Assembly (NCBI RefSeq): GCF_036885195.1
Contig: NZ_CP133656.1
Span: 3,224,001 to 3,288,000, forward strand
DNA length: 64,000 bases
Source of the DNA: Pectobacterium cacticida
GTDB lineage: Bacteria > Pseudomonadota > Gammaproteobacteria > Enterobacterales > Enterobacteriaceae
Direction: 5' to 3'
Shown here: piece by piece, positions 44,561 through 53,684 of the stretch
How the letters are laid out: every line of letters starts with the position of its first letter
Numbering within the stretch: position 1 is the first letter of the stretch
Notes under the pieces: generated by a model
Told to the model about the DNA's origin: nothing
Database searches by the model: none
What the model saw: the letters and a program-made list of their open reading frames with translations, nothing else
Made by a program: the position numbers and the translations under genes

Positions 44561-46285
44561 TCAGGTCCTCTCCGTTTTGCTCAACCACATTTCATCCATC
44601 GCTCCGCCGCGGATCTGCATGGGATACACATGCTCGCTACTGTCGATGTTGATATCTACGAACACCAGCCGATCTTTTTGCGCCAGCGCTTGTGCCAACT
44701 TCTCTTCTAATTCGTCTGGCGTGTCGATAGAAATCCCGATATGACCATACGCTTGCGCCAACTTGACGAAATCAGGCAGTGATTCCATGTAAGAGCTGGA
44801 ATGGCGGCCAGAGTAAATCATATCCTGCCACTGCTTCACCATACCGAGGAAACGGTTGTTCAGGTTAATGACCACAATGGGCAAATCATATTGCAGCGCC
44901 GTAGACAGCTCTTGGATATTCATCTGAATACTGCCGTCGCCTGTCACACAAATCACCGTTTCTTGCGGCAATGCGAGCTTAATGCCTAGCGCCGCCGGCA
45001 GCCCAAACCCCATGGTACCCAACCCGCCGGAATTCACCCAGCGGCGTGGCAAATCAAATGGATAATACAGCGCGGCAAACATCTGATGCTGACCAACGTC
45101 CGATGCCACATAGGCTTTCCCTTCCGTCAGGCGATACAAGGTTTCAATCACCGCCTGCGGTTTAATCTTGTCGCCTTCCGTGCTGTATTTCAGGCAGTGG
45201 CGCCCTCGCCATTGCTCAATGGACTGCCACCAATCACGTAACGCATCAAACTGCTGCGGCGCGCCATCTGATTCCTGCGCCAGTAACCCCAACATGAGGG
45301 TTAACACGTGTTTAGCATCGCCAACGATTGGGATATCCGCATTGACCGTTTTAGAAATCGATGCGGGATCGATATCAATATGCAACACCGTCGCATTCGG
45401 GCAATATTTCGCTAGGTTGTTCGTGGTGCGATCATCAAAGCGCACCCCAACAGCAAAAATCACATCGGCATGATGCATGGCCATATTGGCTTCATACGTG
45501 CCGTGCATCCCCAACATACCGAGACATTGTCGATGCGTTCCGGGAAACCCGCCCAACCCCATCAGGGAAGTGGTAACGGGTAAGTTAAGTTTTTCCGCCA
45601 ATGCCAGCAGTTCTTCATGACATCCCGCGTTAATTACGCCACCGCCACTGTAAATAATCGGTTTTTCGGCCGCCAGTAAGGTTTGCAGCGCACGACGGAT
45701 CTGGCCTTTATGCCCTTGAACAGTCGGATTATAGGAGCGCATGCTGACACTTTCGGGATAGACATAAGGCAATTTATTTGCCGGGTTCATAACATCTTTC
45801 GGCAGATCGACGACTACCGGGCCAGGACGCCCAGTTGAGGCAAGATAGAACGCTTTTTTCAAGATCGTCGGAACATCTTCTGCTTTTTTGACGAGAAAAC
45901 TGTGTTTCACAATAGGACGGGAAATGCCCACCATGTCACATTCCTGAAAAGCGTCGTAACCGATCAGCGATGTGGCTACCTGACCGGACAACACCACCAT
46001 AGGAATGGAGTCCATATACGCCGTGGCGATACCGGTAATGGCATTCGTCGCGCCGGGGCCTGACGTCACCAGCACCACGCCGACATCACCTGTCGCACGC
46101 GCATAGCCATCAGCCATATGTACCGCGCCTTGCTCATGCCGCACCAGGACATGCTCAATACCGCCGACCGTATGCAGGGCATCGTAAATATCCAGCACCG
46201 CACCACCCGGATAACCGAAAACATGTTTTACGCCCTGATCGATCAACGATCGAACCACCATTTCGGCGCCTGACAACATCTCCAT
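44561..46285 (-). CDS. ilvI: Acetolactate synthase III, catalytic subunit
   Basis: ThDP- and FAD-dependent enzyme that condenses pyruvate units (or pyruvate with 2-oxobutyrate) in valine, isoleucine and leucine synthesis. It has 574 residues, as in E. coli. The catalytic Glu lies in VLVRHEQGAVHMADGYARA, and the ThDP-binding VTGDGSIQMNIQEL to NLNNRFLGM is near 425-455. The C-terminus HVYPMQIRGGAMDEMWL is typical. It forms an operon with ilvH. Confidence 0.98.
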   Translation of the reverse strand: MEMLSGAEMVVRSLIDQGVKHVFGYPGGAVLDIYDALHTVGGIEHVLVRHEQGAVHMADGYARATGDVGVVLVTSGPGATNAITGIATAYMDSIPMVVLSGQVATSLIGYDAFQECDMVGISRPIVKHSFLVKKAEDVPTILKKAFYLASTGRPGPVVVDLPKDVMNPANKLPYVYPESVSMRSYNPTVQGHKGQIRRALQTLLAAEKPIIYSGGGVINAGCHEELLALAEKLNLPVTTSLMGLGGFPGTHRQCLGMLGMHGTYEANMAMHHADVIFAVGVRFDDRTTNNLAKYCPNATVLHIDIDPASISKTVNADIPIVGDAKHVLTLMLGLLAQESDGAPQQFDALRDWWQSIEQWRGRHCLKYSTEGDKIKPQAVIETLYRLTEGKAYVASDVGQHQMFAALYYPFDLPRRWVNSGGLGTMGFGLPAALGIKLALPQETVICVTGDGSIQMNIQELSTALQYDLPIVVINLNNRFLGMVKQWQDMIYSGRHSSSYMESLPDFVKLAQAYGHIGISIDTPDELEEKLAQALAQKDRLVFVDINIDSSEHVYPMQIRGGAMDEMWLSKTERT

Positions 46286-46640
46286 GGGTTTGCCTCTTCT
46301 GTTCAGAAAGCGGTAGCCGCTTCTGTGTTGACTGGGGAAATCCCCGCGTTCACGTTGTGTTAATACTGTTAATTTTTAGTACAAGAATACGAGAAATTAT
46401 ACGGATTACAGATAACCCGTTAACATAGCGCCAGATTATGACGCAGACAAACGGCAAAAAACCATCATATTTCATTCGTGCAAAGAGGAATCGGACGTCA
46501 GGGAAAGTATCGCCGCAATAACATACTCTTTCATCAGCGTTAATCCTGACAGATCGTCTAAACCGCCCCTAACTACAGCGTAAAATTTTTAGGCGCAAAA
46601 CACGATTTCGCTCCTTGAAACGCATTTCGGCCTGACTTTG
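46286..46640. other. Region between ilvI and the acyl-CoA ligase gene
   Basis: 355 bases, AT-rich. Apart from the ilvIH promoter nothing is seen; there is no leuO gene and no clear terminator for the ligase gene that reads toward ilvI. Confidence 0.5.
46396..46423 (-). promoter_or_regulatory. Probable ilvIH promoter
   Basis: TTAACG, 16 bases, TATAAT on the minus strand, about 110 bases before ilvI. In E. coli this operon is activated by Lrp from upstream sites. The AT-rich surroundings would allow that, but I could not assign Lrp boxes. Confidence 0.5.
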
Positions 46641-48443
46641 TCACGATTCCGCGTACATTGCCTCGATCTCCGACCGATAACGCTGGTTGATGATTTTCCT
46701 GCGCAGCTTAAGTGTTGGCGTCAACTCCCCTTTAGCCATCGAAAATGGCACAGGCAACAGTGTAAATTTCTTCACTTGTTCAACACGAGACAGCCCTTTC
46801 TGCATGTCCCGTAAACGCTGCTCAAACAGCGCTATGATGTGGCTATGGCGCAACAGATCCAGACGATCGTGATACTTCAGGTTGATGGAATGCGCGTATT
46901 CTTCTAACGCCTCGAAGCAGGGAACAATCAATGCAGAAACGTAGTGACGCGTGTCAGCAATAATCGCGACCTGTTCGATGAAACGATCCTGCCCTAGCGT
47001 ACCTTCCAAATGCTGCGGTGCAATGTATTTCCCTCCCGATGTTTTCATCAAATCTTTCAATCGTTCAGTAATATACAGGTTACCGCTGGCATCCAGCGCG
47101 CCCGCATCGCCGGTTTTTAACCAGCCGTCTTTGGTAAAGACTTCTGCGGTTTCCTGCGGGCGGCGGAAATAGCCCCGCATCAGGGTCGCGCCTCGCACCT
47201 GAATTTCATTTTTCTCACCTATGCGAACATCAATACCCGGCAGTGGCGTACCAATCGACCCTAAAGGAAACTGACGATCTTCCCAACAGGAAACTGTCGC
47301 ACAGGTTTCTGTCATCCCATAACCATAAATAATACGAACCCCGATGGCGTGGAAAAACAGAATAATGTTGTCGTCCAGTCGCGCCCCCGCCGCTGGCATA
47401 AAGCGAATCTGTCCACCCAGAAGCTGACGTAGCCTTCCTAGCACCAGGCGATCGGCGTAATGGCGCATAATGCGACGGAAGAGACTCTCCTTTTTTCCTG
47501 ACGATTTGGTGAAAACATATCGCCCCTGCGCTATCGCCCACGCGAAGAGCCGCTGGCGATACCACGGCGCCTGCGCCACTTTTTCATGGATTGCGCTATA
47601 CACTTTTTCATAGAAACGCGGCACCGCACACATGACCGTCGGCTTGATGGCCTGCATCGCGCTACGAACCAATTGCGTATCACCAAGATACACATTCTGT
47701 GCTCCGCAATGCATGACAAAGAAACTCCAGGCGCGCTCAAAGACATGGGAAAGCGGCAAGAAACTCAGCGACACATCGTTTTCCGACAGACTTAAACGCG
47801 TCTCATGTAACTTAAGCTGCATCGCCAGGCTAGCGTAATCCAACATAACCCCTTTCGGCTCTCCCGTCGTGCCGGAGGTATAAATCAGAGTAAACAGATC
47901 GTTGAGATCGCGACTATCAATACGCGCCTGCCATTCATCGCGCCAGAAGTCGTCCACAGCTTGTGCTTCAAACTCACTCAGGGAGCGTACGCTGTCGCTG
48001 CCGTGCAGATTAAGGCCTTCATCCATGACAATAATATTGCGTAACTGTGGGCAGGTATCTCGTAACGCCAGCAAGGCATCTAACGACGCCTGACCGCTGA
48101 CGAAAATGGTACGAATATCTGCATCGTTGATAATGAATGCCGCCTGTGCCGCCGTATTGGTGGCGTAAATCGGCACACTGATCGCCCGCAAATGCAACAA
48201 TGCTAAATCGACCAGCGACCAATTTATTGAGTTATGCGAGAAAATCGCCACTCGTTCCTGAACATCCAGACCGAGTGCCAATAGCGCGCTGGCAATACGT
48301 CGAATGCGTTGCCCAGCTTGGGTCCAGGTCAGTTGCTGTTCGCCTTCTGGCGTCCATTCACGCAGTGCTATACGCCCAGCGCACTGGTTGATCTGATGTT
48401 GAACCCGGTGCACTACATGATATGGCTGTAAATGATTAGTCAT
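46641..48443 (-). CDS. AMP-forming acyl-CoA synthetase, long-chain type
   Basis: Member of the ANL adenylate-forming superfamily, of the FAA1 long-chain fatty acid-CoA ligase group. It has 600 residues. The P-loop LIYTSGTTGEPKGV lies near 188-201, YGYGMTETCATVS (A5) near 345, LKTGDAG (A7) near 419, and the A10 lysine in ELTPTLKLRRK near the end. It should activate a fatty or related carboxylic acid to its CoA thioester. It is distinct from the E. coli FadD lineage. It occupies the interval between ilvI and leuL where E. coli has leuO, and its substrate cannot be told from sequence. Confidence 0.85.
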   Translation of the reverse strand: MTNHLQPYHVVHRVQHQINQCAGRIALREWTPEGEQQLTWTQAGQRIRRIASALLALGLDVQERVAIFSHNSINWSLVDLALLHLRAISVPIYATNTAAQAAFIINDADIRTIFVSGQASLDALLALRDTCPQLRNIIVMDEGLNLHGSDSVRSLSEFEAQAVDDFWRDEWQARIDSRDLNDLFTLIYTSGTTGEPKGVMLDYASLAMQLKLHETRLSLSENDVSLSFLPLSHVFERAWSFFVMHCGAQNVYLGDTQLVRSAMQAIKPTVMCAVPRFYEKVYSAIHEKVAQAPWYRQRLFAWAIAQGRYVFTKSSGKKESLFRRIMRHYADRLVLGRLRQLLGGQIRFMPAAGARLDDNIILFFHAIGVRIIYGYGMTETCATVSCWEDRQFPLGSIGTPLPGIDVRIGEKNEIQVRGATLMRGYFRRPQETAEVFTKDGWLKTGDAGALDASGNLYITERLKDLMKTSGGKYIAPQHLEGTLGQDRFIEQVAIIADTRHYVSALIVPCFEALEEYAHSINLKYHDRLDLLRHSHIIALFEQRLRDMQKGLSRVEQVKKFTLLPVPFSMAKGELTPTLKLRRKIINQRYRSEIEAMYAES

Positions 48444-48612
48444 CGGTAAACGTGTTTATCAAGGGAATGATGAATGTGACGGTGTTTCAGCGTACAGCTG
48501 TATACTATTTTTGCGTGCAGTCTACCGCCATTGCCCAAAACCGCAACGATCTTTCTCGTATTTGCCATTGACCATGGCTGGTTTACTTGACGCACATCAC
48601 ACCAATGAAAAG

Positions 48613-48641
48613 TTGACATACCCCTGATAATCGCGTACCAA
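48613..48641 (+). promoter_or_regulatory. leu operon promoter
   Basis: TTGACA, 17 bases, TACCAA, about 40 bases upstream of leuL. The consensus -35 and the spacing resemble the E. coli leu promoter. Confidence 0.75.
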
Positions 48642-48681
48642 TAGAGCAACACCGAATTTTAGCTGGCGAGACACAAACACT

Positions 48682-48765
48682 ATGTTCAACTTTATCGTCC
48701 TACTAGGCCTACTACTAAACGCATCCTTCATGCGCGGTAGGTTTGTGGACAGAGTTCAACACTAA
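48682..48765 (+). CDS. leuL: leu operon leader peptide
   Basis: A 27-residue leader, too short for normal gene calling. It contains VLLGLLLNASFMRGR and ends VDRVQH; E. coli LeuL has IGLLLLNASSLRGR and ends GIQH. Five leucine codons (positions 7, 8, 10, 11 and 12) are all CTA. Slow decoding of these when leucyl-tRNA is scarce should favour the antiterminator and expression of leuABCD. The attenuator hairpin follows 21 bases after the stop. The ribosome binding site is weak. Confidence 0.93.
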   Translation: MFNFIVLLGLLLNASFMRGRFVDRVQH

Positions 48766-48786
48766 GTTTCTCGCCACAAGATACAA

Positions 48787-48816
48787 AAACCCGCGCCGAT
48801 GCGCGGGTTTTTTTTT
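48787..48816 (+). terminator. leu attenuator
   Basis: AAACCCGCGC-CGAT-GCGCGGGTTT with a run of nine T. It is a very strong intrinsic terminator between leuL and leuA and the regulated element of the operon. Confidence 0.95.
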
Positions 48817-48864
48817 ACTCGCCGAGCGCCACGTACATAGCAGACACGACAAGGAACCAAACCG

Positions 48865-50463
48865 ATGAGCGAGCAAGTCATAATTTTTGATACCACATTA
48901 CGCGATGGTGAACAGGCTTTACAGGCAAGCCTGAGCGTAAAAGAAAAATTGCAAATTGCCTTTGCCCTGGAGCGTATGGGCGTGGATGTGATGGAAGTGG
49001 GTTTCCCCGTGTCATCACCCGGTGACTTCGAATCGGTACAAACGATTGCCCGCAACATCAAAAACAGTCGCGTCTGTGGGCTGACACGCTGTGTCGAAAA
49101 GGATATCGATGTCGCCGCTGAAGCGCTGCGTGTCGCCGACGCCTTCCGCATCCATACTTTTATCGCCACCTCGCCGATGCACATCGCCACCAAATTGCGC
49201 AGCACGCTGGATGACGTCATTGAACGCGCTATTTTTATGATCAAGCGGGCGCGGAACTACACGGATGACGTTGAGTTTTCCTGTGAAGATGCTGGCCGCA
49301 CACCCATCCCGGATCTGTGTCGCGTGGTTGAAGCCGCCATCAACGCCGGGGCCAACACCATTAATATTCCGGACACCGTTGGCTATACCCTGCCACATGA
49401 GTTCGGCAATATTATCGCCTCTCTGTACCAACATGTTCCTAATATTGATAAGGCCATTATTTCCGTTCACACGCATGACGATCTGGGGTTGGCGGTAGGC
49501 AACGCCATGGCGGCGGTGCATGCCGGCGCGCGTCAGGTTGAAGGCACGCTGAACGGTATTGGCGAACGTGCCGGTAACTGTGCATTGGAAGAAGTCATCA
49601 TGGCGATAAAGACCCGCCATAACATCCTGAATCTGCACACGGATATCAATCATCAGGAAATCTACCGTACCAGCCAATTGGTCAGCCAGATTTGTAATAT
49701 GCCCATTCCCGCGAACAAAGCGGTTGTGGGGGCTAACGCCTTCGCTCATTCTTCCGGCATTCATCAGGATGGCGTGCTGAAAAACCGTGAAAACTACGAA
49801 ATCATGACGCCAGAATCCATCGGCTTAAAAGAGGTTCAGTTGAATCTGACATCTCGTTCTGGCCGTGCGGCGGTGAAACATCGCATGGAAGAAATGGGCT
49901 ATCAGGATAGCGATTACAATCTGGACGATCTGTACACCGCTTTCCTGAAATTAGCGGATAAGAAAGGACAGGTATTTGACTATGATCTGGAAGCCCTGGC
50001 CTTTATCAACCGTCAGCAGGAAGAACCGGAATTCTACAGCCTGGATTATTTCAGCGTACAATCCGGCTCCAGCGTTATTGCCACGGCATCAGTCAAATTG
50101 GTGTGCGGCAAAGAAACCCAATCTGAAGCCGCAACGGGAAATGGCCCGGTGGATGCCGTCTATCAGGCCATCAACCGCATCACGGGCTATCAGATCTCGT
50201 TGGTCAAATACCAATTGACCGCCAAAGGACATGGCCGGGATGCATTGGGGCAAGTTGATATTGTCGCCGACTATCAAGGGCGACGTTTCCACGGCGTAGG
50301 GTTGGCAACAGATATCGTTGAAGCTTCCGCGCAGGCAATGGTAAATGTATTAAACAACATCAAACGTGCTCAGCAGGTTGAAAAAGAAGTTCAACGTCTG
50401 CAACAGCATAATAATCAACAACAAAACGATAGCAAACAACAGAATAGTCAGGAAACCTTGTGA
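48865..50463 (+). CDS. leuA: 2-isopropylmalate synthase
   Basis: Condenses acetyl-CoA with 2-ketoisovalerate, the first step of leucine synthesis, with leucine feedback. It has 532 residues (E. coli 523). The catalytic TTLRDGEQALQ is at about 10-20 and the metal ligands HTHDDLG at about 203-209. A C-terminal LeuA dimer/regulatory domain starts near 395. The last 25 residues are an unusual Gln/Asn-rich tail (QQHNNQQQNDSKQQNSQETL). It overlaps leuB by one base. Confidence 0.97.
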   Translation: MSEQVIIFDTTLRDGEQALQASLSVKEKLQIAFALERMGVDVMEVGFPVSSPGDFESVQTIARNIKNSRVCGLTRCVEKDIDVAAEALRVADAFRIHTFIATSPMHIATKLRSTLDDVIERAIFMIKRARNYTDDVEFSCEDAGRTPIPDLCRVVEAAINAGANTINIPDTVGYTLPHEFGNIIASLYQHVPNIDKAIISVHTHDDLGLAVGNAMAAVHAGARQVEGTLNGIGERAGNCALEEVIMAIKTRHNILNLHTDINHQEIYRTSQLVSQICNMPIPANKAVVGANAFAHSSGIHQDGVLKNRENYEIMTPESIGLKEVQLNLTSRSGRAAVKHRMEEMGYQDSDYNLDDLYTAFLKLADKKGQVFDYDLEALAFINRQQEEPEFYSLDYFSVQSGSSVIATASVKLVCGKETQSEAATGNGPVDAVYQAINRITGYQISLVKYQLTAKGHGRDALGQVDIVADYQGRRFHGVGLATDIVEASAQAMVNVLNNIKRAQQVEKEVQRLQQHNNQQQNDSKQQNSQETL

Positions 50464-51554
50464 TGACAAAGAGCTACCATATCGCCGTTTTACCCGGAGA
50501 CGGCATTGGCCCGGAAGTAATGCAACAGGCCCACAAAGTACTGGACGCCGTTCGTCAGCGTTTTGGCATCCAAATTACCACCAGCGAGTATGACGTTGGC
50601 GGTATCGCCATTGACCGTCAGGGCACACCGTTGCCACCGACAACCGTCACAGGCTGTGAGCAAGCCGACGCGATTTTGTTCGGATCCGTGGGCGGCCCGA
50701 AGTGGGAACACCTGCCGCCGGCAGAACAACCGGAACGCGGTGCATTATTGCCGTTACGTAAGCATTTCAAACTGTTCAGCAATCTGCGCCCGGCAAAACT
50801 GTATCAGGGGCTGGAAGCGTTTTGCCCACTGCGTAGCGACATCGCGGAGAAAGGCTTCGATATCCTATGCGTCCGTGAATTGACGGGCGGCATTTACTTC
50901 GGTCAGCCCAAAGGGCGCGAAGGTAGCGGTCAGCACGAACGCGCTTTCGATACCGAGGTATACCACCGTTTCGAAATTGAGCGCATTGCGCACATCGCGT
51001 TTGAATCCGCACGTAAGCGCCGCAGCATCGTCACGTCTATTGATAAAGCCAACGTGCTGCAAAGTTCCATTTTGTGGCGCGAGATCGTCACAGAAGTCGC
51101 CAAAGACTATCCTGATGTCACGCTGTCCCACCTGTATATCGACAACGCGACAATGCAGTTGATTAAAGATCCGGCGCAGTTTGACGTCATGCTGTGCTCT
51201 AACCTGTTCGGTGACATTCTGTCCGACGAGTGCGCCATGATCACTGGCTCAATGGGCATGCTGCCTTCTGCCAGCCTGAACGAGCAGGGCTTTGGCCTGT
51301 ATGAACCCGCCGGGGGTTCTGCGCCGGATATCGCCGGTAAAGACATCGCCAACCCGATTGCGCAAATTCTGTCGCTGGCGCTGCTGTTACGCTACAGCCT
51401 GGGGGCCGATGAGGCGGCGGGCGCGATCGAGAAAGCCGTTAATACCGCGTTGGCTGAAGGCTACCGTACCGCCGATCTGGCCAGCGCAAGCAACGCGATC
51501 GGGACTAATGAGATGGGCGACGTGATTGCGCGTTTTGTCGCGCAAGGAGCATAA
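50463..51554 (+). CDS. leuB: 3-isopropylmalate dehydrogenase
   Basis: NAD-dependent oxidative decarboxylation in leucine synthesis. It has 363 residues, as in E. coli. The ATG overlaps the leuA stop (TGATG) and follows AGGAAA. The motifs HIAVLPGDGIGPEVM, the substrate-binding LRPAKLYQGLEAFCPLR, TSIDKANVLQSS and the NAD loop EPAGGSAPDIAGKDIANP are clear. Confidence 0.98.
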   Translation: MTKSYHIAVLPGDGIGPEVMQQAHKVLDAVRQRFGIQITTSEYDVGGIAIDRQGTPLPPTTVTGCEQADAILFGSVGGPKWEHLPPAEQPERGALLPLRKHFKLFSNLRPAKLYQGLEAFCPLRSDIAEKGFDILCVRELTGGIYFGQPKGREGSGQHERAFDTEVYHRFEIERIAHIAFESARKRRSIVTSIDKANVLQSSILWREIVTEVAKDYPDVTLSHLYIDNATMQLIKDPAQFDVMLCSNLFGDILSDECAMITGSMGMLPSASLNEQGFGLYEPAGGSAPDIAGKDIANPIAQILSLALLLRYSLGADEAAGAIEKAVNTALAEGYRTADLASASNAIGTNEMGDVIARFVAQGA

Positions 51555-51556
51555 CC

Positions 51557-52957
51557 ATGGGTGAGACGTTATATCAAAAACTGTTCGATGCGCATGTCGT
51601 TCGTGAAGCGCCGAACGAAACGCCGCTGCTGTACATTGACAGGCATCTGGTGCACGAAGTGACCTCGCCTCAGGCCTTTGACGGCCTGAGGGCCAAGGGG
51701 CGTAAAGTTCGCCAACCGGGGAAAACCTTCGCCACGATGGACCACAATGTGTCCACGCAAACCAAAGACATCAATGCCAGCGGCGAAATGGCCCGTATTC
51801 AGATGCAGGAATTAATCAAAAACTGTGCGGAATTCGGCGTTCAACTGTATGACCTGAACCATCCGAATCAGGGGATTGTTCACGTTATTGGCCCGGAACA
51901 AGGCATGACCCTGCCCGGTATGACCATCGTCTGCGGTGATTCACACACGGCGACGCACGGCGCGTTTGGCTCATTGGCCTTTGGAATCGGTACATCCGAA
52001 GTGGAGCACGTGCTGGCGACGCAAACGCTGAAACAGGGCCGCGCCAAAACCATGAAAATTGAAGTTACCGGTGAGGCGCCTCTCGGTATCACGGCCAAAG
52101 ATATTGTGCTGGCGATCATCGGTAAAACGGGCAGCGCGGGCGGCACCGGTCATGTGGTTGAATTTTGTGGTCAAGCCATTCGTGCGCTGAGCATGGAAGG
52201 CCGCATGACACTGTGCAACATGGCGATTGAAATGGGCGCGAAGGCGGGTCTGGTCGCACCGGACGAGACGACGTTCAGCTATTTGCAAGGTCGCCAATTT
52301 GCCCCGAAAGGCGCTAATTGGGATGCCGCCGTAGCCTACTGGCGCACATTGAAATCCGATGACGACGCGCAGTTCGATGCGGTGGTCACGTTGGACGCCG
52401 CACAGATTGCCCCGCAGGTCACCTGGGGCACCAACCCCGGTCAGGTTATCGCCGTAAACCAGGAAATTCCTAACCCCGATTCTTTCAGCGATCCGGTAGA
52501 ACGCGCCTCCGCCGCCAAGGCGCTGGCCTATATGGATCTGCAACCCGGCATTAAACTGACCGACGTGAAGATTGATAAAGTCTTTATTGGTTCCTGCACC
52601 AACTCACGTATCGAAGATTTGCGCGCCGCGGCAGAAATCGCCAAAGGGCGCAAAGTCGCCGCAGGTGTTCAGGCTATCGTCGTACCTGGTTCTGGCCCGG
52701 TAAAAACCATGGCGGAGCTGGAAGGGCTGGATAAAGTGTTTATCGAAGCCGGTTTTGAGTGGCGCTTACCGGGGTGCTCCATGTGTCTGGCGATGAATAA
52801 TGACCGCCTGAACCCCGGCGAACGCTGCGCATCGACCAGTAATCGCAACTTTGAAGGCCGTCAGGGGCGCGCAGGCCGCACGCATCTGGTTAGCCCGGCA
52901 ATGGCGGCAGCGGCGGCGGTGACGGGCCGCTTCGCCGACGTTCGCGAGTTAAATTAA
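51557..52957 (+). CDS. leuC: 3-isopropylmalate dehydratase, large subunit
   Basis: [4Fe-4S] aconitase-family isomerase subunit that acts with LeuD. It has 466 residues, as in E. coli. The cluster cysteines are in GSCTNSRIEDLRAA and PGCSMCLAMN. TMDHNVSTQ and CGDSHTATHGAFG are family signatures. The start is two bases after the leuB stop. Confidence 0.98.
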   Translation: MGETLYQKLFDAHVVREAPNETPLLYIDRHLVHEVTSPQAFDGLRAKGRKVRQPGKTFATMDHNVSTQTKDINASGEMARIQMQELIKNCAEFGVQLYDLNHPNQGIVHVIGPEQGMTLPGMTIVCGDSHTATHGAFGSLAFGIGTSEVEHVLATQTLKQGRAKTMKIEVTGEAPLGITAKDIVLAIIGKTGSAGGTGHVVEFCGQAIRALSMEGRMTLCNMAIEMGAKAGLVAPDETTFSYLQGRQFAPKGANWDAAVAYWRTLKSDDDAQFDAVVTLDAAQIAPQVTWGTNPGQVIAVNQEIPNPDSFSDPVERASAAKALAYMDLQPGIKLTDVKIDKVFIGSCTNSRIEDLRAAAEIAKGRKVAAGVQAIVVPGSGPVKTMAELEGLDKVFIEAGFEWRLPGCSMCLAMNNDRLNPGERCASTSNRNFEGRQGRAGRTHLVSPAMAAAAAVTGRFADVRELN

Positions 52958-52970
52958 GAGGGAAACCAAC

Positions 52971-53573
52971 ATGGATAAATTTACCCAACATACGGGGCTG
53001 GTGGTTCCTCTGGATGCCGCTAATGTCGATACCGACGCTATTATTCCCAAACAGTTTCTGCAAAAGGTAACGCGCACCGGTTTTGGCCAACATCTGTTCC
53101 ACGACTGGCGCTTTCTGGACGATGCGGGCCAACAACCCAACCCTGATTTCGTCCTGAATAAACCGCAATACCAAGGCGCGAGTATCCTGCTGGCGCGCGA
53201 AAACTTCGGCTGCGGGTCGTCTCGTGAACACGCGCCGTGGGCGCTGACCGATTATGGCTTTAGCGTGGTGATCGCTCCCAGTTTCGCCGATATTTTCTAT
53301 GGCAACGCGTTTAACAACCAACTGCTGCCAGTAAAATTAAGCGACGAGGAAGTGGATGAACTGTTCAAACTGGTTGAGGGCAAAGAAGGGATAACCTTCA
53401 CGGTCGACCTAGAAAATCAGGTTGTTCTGGCGGGTGATAAGCGCTATCCATTTGAAATCGATAGCTTCCGTCGGCACTGCATGATTAACGGGTTAGATAG
53501 CATCGGTCTGACGCTGCAACACGAAGCGTCTATCACCGAGTATGAAAAGAATCAGCCAGCCTTTCTGAGATAA
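52971..53573 (+). CDS. leuD: 3-isopropylmalate dehydratase, small subunit
   Basis: Swivelling domain that completes the LeuCD enzyme. It has 200 residues (E. coli 201). The signature ENFGCGSSREHAPWAL is at about 70-85, and NVDTDAIIPKQFL near the N-terminus is typical. It is last in leuLABCD, 13 bases after leuC, and converges with the hut-linked dehydrogenase gene. Confidence 0.98.
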   Translation: MDKFTQHTGLVVPLDAANVDTDAIIPKQFLQKVTRTGFGQHLFHDWRFLDDAGQQPNPDFVLNKPQYQGASILLARENFGCGSSREHAPWALTDYGFSVVIAPSFADIFYGNAFNNQLLPVKLSDEEVDELFKLVEGKEGITFTVDLENQVVLAGDKRYPFEIDSFRRHCMINGLDSIGLTLQHEASITEYEKNQPAFLR

Positions 53574-53596
53574 TTAAGGGCGGCAGATAGCGCAAA

Positions 53597-53621
53597 GCCC
53601 GCAGGTGTCGCTGCGGGCGGT
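53597..53621. terminator. Terminator between leuD and the hut-linked genes
   Basis: GCCCGCAG-GTGTCG-CTGCGGGC, eight perfect GC-rich pairs. On the plus strand GGTTGCTTT follows, on the minus strand TTTGCGC. It probably serves both convergent operons. Confidence 0.6.
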
Positions 53622-53684
53622 TGCTTTCACCGTTCTTCTGCGCCTGAAGGCTACCGCTCGCGCCTTATTATCTAACTCGTGGCA

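Noticed and set aside
48493..48502. TACAGCTGTA palindrome as a LexA box
   Set aside because: It does not fit CTG-N10-CAG; it is probably chance.
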